From: an uncultured Eubacteriales bacterium
GTDB taxonomy: Bacteria > Bacillota > Clostridia > Oscillospirales > CAG-272
NCBI GenBank assembly: GCA_900546635.1
Contig: URDS01000002.1
Coordinates: forward strand, 1 to 64,000
Length of the DNA: 64,000 nucleotides
Direction of reading: 5' to 3'
The notes under the pieces were generated by a model. It was not told the DNA's origin and did no database searches. It worked only from the letters and a program-made list of their open reading frames with translations. Position 1 is the stretch's first letter. Each line of letters starts with the position of its first letter. Position numbers and translations under genes: made by a program. Below, one piece after another: positions 18,183-25,463 of this stretch.

Positions 18183-18404
18183 TCCTTTTCGGTAAATTTT
18201 TTCAACTTTTTTAAAAACGAATACAATAATAATCCTAATTTTTTATGATATTTATTTTTGCATGAAAAATTATACCATAATTCCGGCTTGTTTTCAATAG
18301 AGCAATCTGAATTTTGACAAAAATCCACTCTTCGCATTGTCGTTTATGCTGGCGGCAGGCAAAAATATTAACTATTCACAACAATATTTTATTGAAATAC
18401 AAAG
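18183..18404. other. AT-rich intergenic stretch
   Basis: Runs of A and T without any credible reading frame. TTGACA at 18315-18320 on plus lacks a good -10 box at 16-18 bp. Nothing else supported. Confidence 0.4.
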
Positions 18405-18452
18405 TTTTGGGGCACTTCACTTACGGAAGAGCCCCAAAAGGGGACTTTTTTG
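18405..18452 (+). repeat. Nested hairpin with GGGGACTTTTTT tail (copy 1)
   Basis: Outer 9-bp stem TTTTGGGGC/GCCCCAAAA, inner CTTC/GAAG stem with an ACTTACG loop, then GGGGACTTTTTTG. The architecture is shared with 29477-29524 although the outer stems differ in sequence. Confidence 0.6.
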
Positions 18453-18456
18453 ATGA

Positions 18457-18495
18457 ATGCCGCCTGCTGTTTTGAGTACAGCAGGCGGCATTTTT
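18457..18495 (+). terminator. Strong plus-strand terminator with no upstream plus gene
   Basis: 14-bp stem ATGCCGCCTGCTGT/ACAGCAGGCGGCAT, 7-nt loop, then TTTTT. The adjacent annotated gene (18532-18777) is on the minus strand and the T-run is on the wrong side for it, so an unannotated plus-strand transcript may end here. Confidence 0.65.
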
Positions 18496-18531
18496 GCACT
18501 CGCAGGAAAAATGCTGTATCCGGCCGTTTTT

Positions 18532-18777
18532 TTAATCATTTTTTCCTAAAAGTGCATCATACGGAATATCGAGAATCTTACATAAAATTTTGACTTCGTA
18601 GTCAGGCACAAAACGCAAACCGTTTTCAATTCTCAATATCGTAATTCGATCAAACTCATATCCGTTTAATTGTAATTCGGATGCAAGCTCATTTTGTGTT
18701 AGCTGTTTACTCAACCGAATTTTTTTCAGGTTTGCACCAATAATATTTTTACTGTTTTCATGCCAATAAATTTTCAT
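18532..18777 (-). CDS. Small XRE-family HTH regulator
   Basis: 81 residues, essentially a single Cro/C1-type helix-turn-helix: IGANLKKIRLSKQLTQNELA, a recognition helix in the EFDRITILRIENG region, and a hydrophobic tail (KILCKILDIPYDALLG). The ribosome site GAGGGT is 6 nt upstream of ATG 18777. DNA-binding repressor of the minimal-domain type; targets unknown. Two near-identical 17-bp direct repeats bracket its promoter (18795-18811 and 18849-18865), which suggests autoregulation. It is transcribed away from the XRE-AbrB/ABC operon. Confidence 0.85.
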   Translation of the reverse strand: MKIYWHENSKNIIGANLKKIRLSKQLTQNELASELQLNGYEFDRITILRIENGLRFVPDYEVKILCKILDIPYDALLGKND

Positions 18778-18794
18778 TTTTTACCCTCATTTTT

Positions 18795-18865
18795 GTTATA
18801 AAGATGAACATTATGATTGATTGTATCATAAAAATAATCATATAGCAAGTTTTAAAAATGAACAT
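18795..18865 (-). promoter_or_regulatory. Promoter of the XRE gene with bracketing direct repeats
   Basis: Minus strand TTGCTA (18848-18843), 17 bp, TACAAT (18825-18820). Repeats reading ATGTTCATyTTTAwAAC lie at 18865-18849 and 18811-18795 (15 of 17 identical), one abutting the -35 and one downstream of the -10: candidate operators for the encoded XRE protein. Confidence 0.6.
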
Positions 18866-18997
18866 GAGAGTCGTAAGATTATGAAATCCTGTTTTATCCG
18901 CAATAAAATAATCTTGTTTTTACTTTGTATCCCTATTAACTTTAATCCACGCAACGCAAGCTTACATTTTTTGCCCGAAAATGTGCGGTTTGGTTGA

Positions 18998-19026
18998 TGG
19001 ACAGCCTGTCTCATGCATGGTATACT
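18998..19026 (+). promoter_or_regulatory. Promoter of the XRE-AbrB/ABC operon with small palindrome
   Basis: TGGACA (18998-19003), 17 bp, TATACT (19021-19026) with an extended TGG. A GACAG-C-CTGTC palindrome (19000-19010) overlaps the -35 box and is a candidate operator. Confidence 0.6.
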
Positions 19027-19046
19027 GTCTGCAGGAGGGGAAAAAT

Positions 19047-19502
19047 ATGATTCATCAGAATTTGCAGACTTTGCGGAAAACACGCCGGTTCACGCAGGAA
19101 CAAGTGGCGGAGCGGGTCGGCGTTTCCCGGCAGGCGGTGGCGAAATGGGAGGCGGGCGAAACAGTTCCCGATGTGGAGAATTGTATCGCGCTGGCAAAAC
19201 TGTACGGCGTGACGCTTGACACACTGGTTGCGGGCGATTCGGAGGCGCCGGGCGGGCTGCCGCCGAGAGGAAAACACATTTTCGGGACCGCGACACTTGG
19301 GGAACGCGGTCAGATTGTCATTCCCAAAAAGGCGCGGGACGTATTCGGGCTTCGGCAGGGTGATGAATTGGTGGTACTCGGAGACGAAGAGAGCGGGATC
19401 GCGCTTGTGCGTTCCGAGACGTTTTTGCGGGCGCTGGAGCTTGCGCGGGATATGGCGCGCGCGGACATGACCGATACGGAAGAGGCTCAAAGTGAAAAAT
19501 GA
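19047..19502 (+). CDS. XRE HTH-AbrB/SpoVT fusion transcriptional regulator
   Basis: 151 residues from ATG 19047, chosen because GGAGGGG lies 7 nt upstream; longer in-frame starts would lie inside the promoter. N-terminal HTH (residues 1-65, FTQEQVAERVGVSRQAVAKWE is the helix-turn-helix) and a C-terminal SpoVT/AbrB swapped-hairpin domain (about 80-125, TLGERGQIVIPKKARDVFGL, then GDELVVLGD). Two DNA-binding modules in one chain are typical of Clostridial regulators placed next to ABC exporters. It starts the operon, 9 bp before the ATPase gene, so it probably controls this transporter, perhaps through the palindrome at its promoter. Confidence 0.88.
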   Translation: MIHQNLQTLRKTRRFTQEQVAERVGVSRQAVAKWEAGETVPDVENCIALAKLYGVTLDTLVAGDSEAPGGLPPRGKHIFGTATLGERGQIVIPKKARDVFGLRQGDELVVLGDEESGIALVRSETFLRALELARDMARADMTDTEEAQSEK

Positions 19503-19511
19503 GGCGATTGT

Positions 19512-20237
19512 ATGAATGCGGTTGAATGCTATGGTCTTTGCAAGCGATACGGCGCGAAAACGGCGGTGGACGGACTGACGCTTTCGGTACGGGAGGGAGA
19601 GGTTCTTGCGCTGCTCGGCGTAAACGGCGCGGGCAAGACGACGACAATTCGTATGCTTTCGGGTCTGACACAGCCGAGCGCGGGCGAGGCGTATGTGTTT
19701 GGCCGGAGCATACGAACCGAACTTACCGAGGCCAAGCGGATGATCGGGATTTCCCCGCAGGAGACCGCTGTGGCCGGGAATCTCAGCGTGCGCGAAAACC
19801 TTGTGATGATGGCCGGAATTTACGGAAAAGTACAGTCGGAGGCAAAACAGGCCGCCGCGCAGATGATAGAACGCCTGTCCCTGAACTCGATTGCGGACAA
19901 GCGCGCAAAGCTGCTTTCAGGCGGATGGCAGCGGCGGCTGAGTATTGCTATGGCGCTCGTGACCAATCCGAAACTGCTCATTTTGGATGAACCGACCCTT
20001 GGCCTGGACGTGCTTGCGCGCCGGGAACTGCATCGCGTTATCGAACGTCTGCGCGTCGAAGTCACGGTGCTTTTGACGACGCATTATATCGAGGAGGCGG
20101 AGGCGCTGTGCGACCGGGTGGCCGTCATGGCGGACGGCAGACTGCTTGCGTGCGGTACGCCTGCCGAACTGACGGCACGCACCGAATGCGGTAATCTGGA
20201 GGAAGCGTTTATTACACTGGCGGAGGGACGGATATGA
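19512..20237 (+). CDS. ABC transporter ATP-binding protein (ABC-2 / drug-export type)
   Basis: 241 residues with Walker A GVNGAGKTT, Q-loop (SPQET), signature LSGGWQRRLSIA, Walker B LLILDEPT, D-loop GLDV and switch His (TTHYIEEAE). Energises the membrane protein encoded next; the two overlap by 4 nt (ATGA), implying coupled translation. The signature has Trp after LSGG where Gln, Met or Tyr is more common. Substrate unknown; CcmA/DrrA-like exporters move drugs, lipids or peptides. Confidence 0.92.
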   Translation: MNAVECYGLCKRYGAKTAVDGLTLSVREGEVLALLGVNGAGKTTTIRMLSGLTQPSAGEAYVFGRSIRTELTEAKRMIGISPQETAVAGNLSVRENLVMMAGIYGKVQSEAKQAAAQMIERLSLNSIADKRAKLLSGGWQRRLSIAMALVTNPKLLILDEPTLGLDVLARRELHRVIERLRVEVTVLLTTHYIEEAEALCDRVAVMADGRLLACGTPAELTARTECGNLEEAFITLAEGRI

Positions 20238-20992
20238 GGGCGTGTTTGTTTTTTGCAAAGCGGAATTTTTTGGAGATTGCACGCGATCCGCTGAGTTACA
20301 TTTTTTGTCTTGGCTTTCCGATTGTGATGTTGTTTGTTATGACAACGGTGAACGCCTCTATTCCAAAACAGGCGGGGATGACGCTTTTTCAGCTTCAGAA
20401 TCTCATGCCGGGGATTGCTGTATTCAGTCTCACGTTTACCACGCTGTTTTCCGCGATGACGGTGGCGCGGGATCGCAGTTGCGCGTTTCTGAATCGGCTG
20501 TACGCTTCGCCCCTTCGCGGCTTTGCGTTTTTTCTCGGCTACAGCCTGCCTGTGCTGATGATCGCCTTTTTGCAGTGCGCCGTTACGGTGACGGTATCGC
20601 TGTGCCTCGGCGCCTTTGCCGGCATATATTTTTCATTTTTCGGCATTCTCGGTATGCTTGCGGCGCTGTTGCCCGCTATGTTGCTGTTTATCGCGCTTGG
20701 TGTGTTGTTTGGCGCTTGTTTTAGCGAAAGGGCCGCGCCCGGAGTGTGTTCAATTTTGATCAGTGTCGCGGGGGTGCTCGGCGGTATATGGATGGATATA
20801 GGAAATATGAGCGGAGGGCTTGCGGCCGCTGCTAAAATCTTGCCGTTTTATCATTGCGTGCATTTGGCGCGGCAGGCGCTTGCGGGAGAGCCGGTCGGAA
20901 ATACGCTTCTTTTTGTATGTCTGTATACTGCCGCATTGGTTGTTCTTGCTCCATTGGTGTTTGATTGCAGGCGGCAAAAGGACCTAAAATAA
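20234..20992 (+). CDS. ABC-2 type transporter permease
   Basis: 252 residues, mostly hydrophobic with about six membrane segments (for example residues 22-42, 55-75, 95-120, 130-155, 165-185, 222-240), typical of ABC-2 permeases. It starts in a 4-nt overlap with the ATPase. The C-terminus ends with a short basic tail (DCRRQKDLK). A terminator-like hairpin begins 3 bp after the stop codon and is followed at once by a structured repeat element. Confidence 0.88.
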   Translation: MRACLFFAKRNFLEIARDPLSYIFCLGFPIVMLFVMTTVNASIPKQAGMTLFQLQNLMPGIAVFSLTFTTLFSAMTVARDRSCAFLNRLYASPLRGFAFFLGYSLPVLMIAFLQCAVTVTVSLCLGAFAGIYFSFFGILGMLAALLPAMLLFIALGVLFGACFSERAAPGVCSILISVAGVLGGIWMDIGNMSGGLAAAAKILPFYHCVHLARQALAGEPVGNTLLFVCLYTAALVVLAPLVFDCRRQKDLK

Positions 20993-20994
20993 AG

Positions 20995-21019
20995 CGCCGG
21001 GAAGCTTTGGGCTTCCCGG
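20995..21019 (+). repeat. Terminator-like hairpin, left copy flanking repeat element E2
   Basis: Stem CCGGGAAGC/GCTTCCCGG region. The 25-bp segment is repeated directly at 21188-21212 with two G-to-A differences. Confidence 0.75.
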
Positions 21020-21187
21020 CTGTCAGTCTGTCAAAAAAGTGAAAAACGTAAATCAAATACGTTTACAAGGCGGACATGCGCCGCCTTGTAAACACCTTAC
21101 AGGCGCGCGAGTGCCGCCATCGGCGGCGCGACGGCGCGAGCGAACGCGCCCCATCGTCGCAAAACCTTGGTTTTTCGACGGTCAGAT
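21020..21187 (+). repeat. Structured intergenic element E2 (IS-end-related MITE-like)
   Basis: 168 bp starting CTGTCAGTCTGTCAAAAAAG and ending with TTTTTCGACGGTCAGAT, an imperfect inverted repeat of the start and related to the IS end at 8359. Contents in order: a short A-rich part, a 13-bp hairpin GTTTACAAGGCGG/CCGCCTTGTAAAC, ACCTTACAGGCGCG, GC-rich nested hairpins (GCCGCC/GGCGGC), then a TCGCAAAACC/GGTTTTTCGA hairpin. About 140 bp is nearly identical to E6 (45914-46073). No reading frame of note. Confidence 0.8.
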
Positions 21188-21212
21188 CGCCGGAAAGCTT
21201 TGGACTTCCCGG
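21188..21212 (+). repeat. Right direct-repeat copy of the E2 flanking hairpin
   Basis: Matches 20995-21019 at 23 of 25 positions. The two changes weaken one stem arm, so this is probably the decaying copy. Confidence 0.7.
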
Positions 21213-21383
21213 AAGCGGAAATCCATATGCGCGAATAGGCGCTCCATTTGGATCGCTTATTCGCGCTGTTTTGGGCGTCGCTTGTGCATTTGTAAAGCGT
21301 TTATAAGACGTTCTATGCGCCGCCTTGAATACAATATATTTTATTGTAATGACATTGGCTGTTTATGTTTGGCGAGGCTATTT
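21213..21383. other. Intergenic remainder between E2 and the lysin gene
   Basis: Contains a further GCGAATAGGCGCTCCATTTG / TTATTCGC-like imperfect palindrome and no gene. Nothing else recognised. Confidence 0.35.
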
Positions 21384-22658
21384 TTATACGACTTTTTCCA
21401 CATCATACAGCGCGCTGATGAGCGCAAAATTTTGTGCGAACGGACGCATGGCGTTCCAGTATCCTGCGCCGCGCAGATTAAATTCGTCCATCAAATCGAA
21501 TTTGGCCAGAATGCTGCGAATGTCCTCAAACCAGACGATATGATCGATGCCCGCGTTTGTATATTCGATAAAAGGGGACATGGCGATCGGGTCAAACTGA
21601 ACTTCTGCGCCGTTTCGCCTCGCTATGTCGATGGCGGTCTGGTTGCCGATCGACTGTGCGCGCGTGGTGCCCTCGATAAACGGGAGCGGCCAGTCGTATC
21701 CATAATTCGGAATACCGAGAAAAATTTTTTCGGTCGGAATTTCGGTTACGGCGTATTCCACCACTTCACGCACGCGGTTGAGCGGCGCAACGGCCATCGG
21801 GGGACCGTAGGTATATCCCCATTCGTACGTCATCAGAAATACGGTGTCGGATGCGGCGCCCAGCGCGCTGTAATCGTGCGCTTCATAAAGAAGTCCGGGC
21901 TGAACATCGGAGGTTTTCGGCGCAAGATCGGTGTTGACGAAAAAGCCGTAGGGGCTGAGACGGTTCACCGCATTTTGTACAAAAGCGGTGAACGCATTTC
22001 GATCGGCTGCCGGTATGTACTCAAAATCAATGTCGAGGCCGACGTAATCTTTTTCGAGCATAACCGCGACGACATTGTCCAAAACCGTATTTTGCAGTTC
22101 AAGATCATTAAAAAGCATACTGGCGCGCGCGCTGCTGAATCCGCCGCTTTCCGTGATGGAGGACAGGAGCATGACCGGCGCCGTGCCGAACTGGTAGGCC
22201 AGTTCAATAAGCGGATCGTCGTCAATTTCAATCAAACTTCCGTCTGTTGTAAATCCGTAGCCGAAGATAGTCAGGTAGGTCAGAAACGGCAGGGCGCGCA
22301 GAAGAACACTGCGATTGATAAAAGGGTAGGCATACGCATTGAAACGCACCGAGCGCCGCTTCGGTTCGGAAAAACGAATGACCAGCGTATCTCCGGGACG
22401 GATGGTCGGATCTTCCGCAAGATACGGATTGTTCTGTATCAGTTCATATAGGCTGATGCCGTATGTACGCGCGATGGATGACAGCGTGTCTCCGGGCACT
22501 ACGGTGTGCACAGTCTCCGGAAATAAAATGATTAAAGCCTGCCCCACAACAAGATCGCCGGATATTGCATTGTCGCTGATGATCCGGGACGGTGAAACAC
22601 CGTAGCGCCGCGCAATCCCGACAACCGTGTCCCCCGGTTCCACAACATGTATAATCAT
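21384..22658 (-). CDS. LysM-GH18 peptidoglycan lysin (SleL/YaaH type)
   Basis: 424 residues from ATG 22658; an upstream TTG at 22673 is open but lacks a ribosome site, whereas GGGGGT lies about 9 nt before 22658. Two LysM modules (residues 2-46 and 50-95, each with PGDTV/PGDTL) precede a glycoside-hydrolase-18 domain with the catalytic motif GLDIDFE (Asp209, Asp211, Glu213) and an MTYEWGYTYGPP barrel strand. Relatives are N-acetylglucosaminidases of the spore coat/cortex that cut cortex muropeptides during germination. There is no signal peptide, consistent with deposition from the mother cell. A CATATACT box about 30 bp before the start resembles mother-cell sporulation sigma -10 sites (weak evidence). 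Confidence 0.88.
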   Translation of the reverse strand: MIIHVVEPGDTVVGIARRYGVSPSRIISDNAISGDLVVGQALIILFPETVHTVVPGDTLSSIARTYGISLYELIQNNPYLAEDPTIRPGDTLVIRFSEPKRRSVRFNAYAYPFINRSVLLRALPFLTYLTIFGYGFTTDGSLIEIDDDPLIELAYQFGTAPVMLLSSITESGGFSSARASMLFNDLELQNTVLDNVVAVMLEKDYVGLDIDFEYIPAADRNAFTAFVQNAVNRLSPYGFFVNTDLAPKTSDVQPGLLYEAHDYSALGAASDTVFLMTYEWGYTYGPPMAVAPLNRVREVVEYAVTEIPTEKIFLGIPNYGYDWPLPFIEGTTRAQSIGNQTAIDIARRNGAEVQFDPIAMSPFIEYTNAGIDHIVWFEDIRSILAKFDLMDEFNLRGAGYWNAMRPFAQNFALISALYDVEKVV

Positions 22659-22770
22659 GTACGATACCCCCAATTTGAGCTTTGTTTAATACAGTATATG
22701 TGGGGGAGAGGGCATGGGGACGCAAATTTGAATTTTCACTTGGAATTTCGGGCGCAAACCGGAAAATGCG

Positions 22771-22799
22771 TTGACAAATATAAAAAAATTCTATATAAT
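22771..22799 (+). promoter_or_regulatory. Consensus sigma-A promoter of the paaK-ACT unit
   Basis: TTGACA (22771-22776), 17 bp, TATAAT (22794-22799): perfect consensus, about 58 bp before the gene start. Confidence 0.85.
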
Positions 22800-22856
22800 C
22801 ATAATTGAATTTTATATCCGCCTATAAAAGCAGGTTTTGGAATTTTAAAGAAAGCG

Positions 22857-24170
22857 GTGACTTCCTTGGAACAGTATTATCAAAAAGAAATTGAAACAAT
22901 GTCGCGCGAGCAGATTCGGACGCTGCAAAGCGAGCGTCTGGTAAATCAGGTTCGCCATGTTTATGAGAACGTTCCCTATTACCGGCAGAAAATGCAGGAA
23001 AAGCAGATCACGCCGGACGATATTCATGGCATAGAGGATCTGCATAAGCTTCCTTTTTTGTGCAAGGAAGATCTGCGCGAGGCGTATCCGTACGGCCTTT
23101 TGGCAAAACCATTGTCCGAGTGTGTGCGCATTCAGTCCACTTCGGGGACGACCGGGCGCCGCGTTGTCGCGTTCTATACACAGCATGATATTGATCTTTG
23201 GGAAGACTGCTGCGCGCGTGCGATTTGTGCGGCGGGCGGTACAAAGGAAGATGTTTGTCAGGTCTGTTATGGGTACGGACTGTTTACGGGAGGCCCCGGA
23301 CTCAATGGCGGTTCGCATAAAGTCGGCTGTCTGACGCTTCCGATGTCATCGGGCAATACGGACAGACAAATCCAGTTTATGACGGATCTCGGTTCTACCA
23401 TTCTTTGCTGTACGCCCTCTTACGCCGCGTATCTTGCCGAAAGTATTTTGGAAAAAGGTATGCGCGATCAGATCAAACTGAAAGCGGGCATTTTCGGTGC
23501 GGAGGCCTGGACGGAGGAGATGCGCCGCGATATTGAGCATAAACTGGGGATCCGCGCGTATGATATTTACGGTTTGACCGAGCTTTCCGGCCCCGGTGTG
23601 TCTTTTGAGTGCTCTGCTCAGGGCGGTATGCATGTCTGCGAGGATCATTTTATCGCGGAAATCATCAATCCGGAGACCGGAGAAGTGCTGCCTGCGGGCG
23701 CAACCGGTGAACTCGTATTTACCGCGATCACCAAGGAGGCGTTTCCGATGATCCGGTATCGTACCCGCGATATTTGCCGTTTGGATTACACGCCTTGCTC
23801 CTGCGGGCGCACGCATGTTCGTATGTCGAAGCCGATGGGGCGTTCGGACGACATGCTGATTATCCGCGGCGTCAATGTGTTCCCCTCACAGATTGAAACC
23901 GTGCTTTTGAATAAAGGAATGTCCGCAAATTATCAGATCATCGTTGATCGTGTGAACAACTCGGATACGCTCGACGTTCAGGTGGAGATGCCGCCCGAAT
24001 TGTTTACGGATACGGTGACCGGCGTTTCTTCCAAGGAAAAGGAACTGGCCGAGGCGATGAAATCTATGCTCGGAATCAAAGCGGCGGTACATTTGGTTTC
24101 CCCGAAGAGCATTGCGCGCAGCGAGGGCAAAGCGGTGCGTATTATTGATAAACGTAAACTGTATGGATGA
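22857..24170 (+). CDS. Phenylacetate-CoA ligase family enzyme
   Basis: 437 residues of the PaaK group of adenylate-forming ligases: N-terminal EIETMSREQIRTLQ, phosphate loop STSGTTGRR, aromatic core motif YDIYGLTELSGPG, adenylation motif YRTRDIC and the C-terminal hinge (GRSDDMLIIRGVNVFPSQIE). Family members convert phenylacetate or other aryl acids with ATP and CoA to aryl-CoA. In anaerobic Firmicutes the paaK-ACT pair often accompanies indolepyruvate:ferredoxin oxidoreductase; that partner is not visible here. The start is ambiguous: GTG 22857, or TTG 22866, which sits 5 nt after GGTGA and would remove three residues. Confidence 0.88.
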   Translation: MTSLEQYYQKEIETMSREQIRTLQSERLVNQVRHVYENVPYYRQKMQEKQITPDDIHGIEDLHKLPFLCKEDLREAYPYGLLAKPLSECVRIQSTSGTTGRRVVAFYTQHDIDLWEDCCARAICAAGGTKEDVCQVCYGYGLFTGGPGLNGGSHKVGCLTLPMSSGNTDRQIQFMTDLGSTILCCTPSYAAYLAESILEKGMRDQIKLKAGIFGAEAWTEEMRRDIEHKLGIRAYDIYGLTELSGPGVSFECSAQGGMHVCEDHFIAEIINPETGEVLPAGATGELVFTAITKEAFPMIRYRTRDICRLDYTPCSCGRTHVRMSKPMGRSDDMLIIRGVNVFPSQIETVLLNKGMSANYQIIVDRVNNSDTLDVQVEMPPELFTDTVTGVSSKEKELAEAMKSMLGIKAAVHLVSPKSIARSEGKAVRIIDKRKLYG

Positions 24171-24182
24171 AAGGAGACTATC

Positions 24183-24590
24183 ATGACGGTCAATCAAATT
24201 TCGGTTTTTGTAGAAAACAGATCCGGGCAGCTTGCACAGTTTATTCATTTGCTGGCGGAGCATGGCATTGACCTTGAAGCGCTTTCTATAGCCGATACAA
24301 AGGATTACGGCATTATCCGAATCATAGCCGACTCGCCCGAAAAAGCGGCAAAGGCTTTGACCGAAGCGGGATGGGTTTTCACCGTTACACCGGTGCTGGC
24401 CGTAACCGTGCCCGATGCGCCGGGAAGCCTTGAGCGTATTTTCAGCATTTTGGCGGAGCACAATATTAATTTGGAGTATACCTATGCGTTCTTTACGCGC
24501 AAGCACGGACATGCGTGCGTGATTTTGCGTGTGGACGGCAATGAGCATGCCGCGCAGGTTCTGGCGGATGCGGGCATCCGAATTGACTGA
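24183..24590 (+). CDS. Tandem ACT-domain protein
   Basis: 135 residues, two ACT domains (about 4-65 and 70-133). The first has the turn NRSGQLAQFIHLLAEHGIDL and the second PDAPGSLERIFSILAEHNIN. GGAG lies 8 nt before ATG. ACT modules bind amino acids; stand-alone tandem-ACT proteins downstream of paaK are probably allosteric sensors for aromatic amino-acid catabolism (inference from gene linkage). The gap to paaK is 12 bp, so one transcript. It ends at a GC-rich hairpin 8 bp after the stop codon. Confidence 0.88.
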   Translation: MTVNQISVFVENRSGQLAQFIHLLAEHGIDLEALSIADTKDYGIIRIIADSPEKAAKALTEAGWVFTVTPVLAVTVPDAPGSLERIFSILAEHNINLEYTYAFFTRKHGHACVILRVDGNEHAAQVLADAGIRID

Positions 24591-24597
24591 GTGAAAA

Positions 24598-24628
24598 CAC
24601 CCCGAAAGCAAGCATAGCTTTCGGGGTG
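24598..24628 (+). repeat. Terminator-like hairpin, left flank of element E3
   Basis: 12-bp stem CACCCCGAAAGC/GCTTTCGGGGTG with a 7-nt loop, followed directly by CAGTCTGTC instead of a T-run. Confidence 0.7.
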
Positions 24629-24750
24629 CAGTCTGTCGAGATAAACGTATTTTTCGGGGACTTGAAAAGACACATTGCATACGCGCAAGTTCGGCGCAAT
24701 GACGCATGTAAATGTTCATCGCCTGGAGTCCTTGTTTATCCAGCGTCAAA
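24629..24750 (+). repeat. Intergenic element E3 (divergent relative of E2/E6)
   Basis: 122 bp. It starts CAGTCTGTCGAGATAAACG and ends with TTTATCCAGCGTCAAAA; the last about 30 bp align with the E2 end (CATCG ... CCTTGTTT ... GTCA). The middle differs from E2 and contains a CATTGC/GCAATG stem. Confidence 0.6.
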
Positions 24751-24785
24751 ACCCGGAAGCGTGGCTTCCGGGTCTCTGTTTTTGA
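24751..24785 (+). terminator. Terminator after E3, right-flank hairpin with T-tail
   Basis: ACCCGGAAGC/GCTTCCGGGT stem (24751-24760 with 24764-24773), then CTCTGTTTTTG. Stem sequence is related to the left hairpin 24598-24628. Confidence 0.75.
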
Positions 24786-24820
24786 ATATATAGCGCTTTG
24801 GAATTGTGTGCGGACGGCTT

Positions 24821-25306
24821 TTATATGGTGTACAGATCGGAAAAACTGAGCGCCGTGTTGAAAATAAAAGCCAAAATAAGATAGATGATATAACTGACCA
24901 TGCCGAGAATGCCGAGCACGAGGCCGGCAATGGCAAGCCCGCGTCCCTGTTCTCCGGTTTGTTTGATTTTGGACAGTCCGACAGCCGAAAAAACAATTGC
25001 CAATATAGAGGTCAGCGTGCCGAGACAGCAAATCCATGAAAAAAGCGACAAAATTCCGAGAACAAATCCGGCGACCGCCATCGAATTGGTTTTCGGCGGT
25101 ACGCTGTATGCAGTCTGCGCTTGTATTGTGGGGATGGGCGTGACCGGGGTGGGGGGTATAACGGCGGAAACCGGGACAACCGGTTCTGCCGCGGAGGCTG
25201 CCTGAGACGAAGTCTGTTGTGTAGCCGGATCGCACGCATTGCCGCAGAAGGGGCAGAATTTTGCCGAATCTTCCAGTTGTGCGCCGCAATTGCCGCAAAA
25301 TTTCAT
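24821..25306 (-). CDS. Zinc-ribbon membrane protein with DUF4190-like domain
   Basis: 161 residues from ATG 25306, which has GGAGG 9 nt upstream; the frame is open further upstream but through the promoter. Residues 1-22 form a zinc ribbon (MKFCGNCGAQ ... CPFCG). A Pro/Thr/Val-rich linker follows, then two to three membrane segments with the DUF4190 pattern (AVAGFVLGILSLFSWICC ... IAGLVLGILGMVSYI). Membrane protein of unknown function; the ribbon faces the cytosol by analogy. The promoter carries a perfect dyad over its -10, so it is probably tightly repressed. Confidence 0.8.
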   Translation of the reverse strand: MKFCGNCGAQLEDSAKFCPFCGNACDPATQQTSSQAASAAEPVVPVSAVIPPTPVTPIPTIQAQTAYSVPPKTNSMAVAGFVLGILSLFSWICCLGTLTSILAIVFSAVGLSKIKQTGEQGRGLAIAGLVLGILGMVSYIIYLILAFIFNTALSFSDLYTI

Positions 25307-25327
25307 AACTTGTCCTCCAAATGCAAT

Positions 25328-25350
25328 AGTGTATACAAATAGTATACACT
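25328..25350 (-). promoter_or_regulatory. Perfect operator-like dyad over the -10 box
   Basis: AGTGTATAC-N5-GTATACACT, 9-bp arms without mismatch. It covers the -10 of the promoter at 25341-25369. The AGTGTA/TACACT ends resemble operators of YtrA-type GntR repressors (inference). Confidence 0.7.
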
Positions 25351-25369
25351 GCCTTCGTAAATCTGTCAA
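25341..25369 (-). promoter_or_regulatory. Promoter of the zinc-ribbon membrane protein gene
   Basis: Minus strand TTGACA (25369-25364), 17 bp, TATACT (25346-25341). Confidence 0.8.
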
Positions 25370-25463
25370 TTCCATTTTCCGCTTTTGTTCGTGGAAAATT
25401 TTCAATATTTGGGCATATGTACGCTTTTTATGTACCGGATAATTGAACAGGAGATAATATCGT

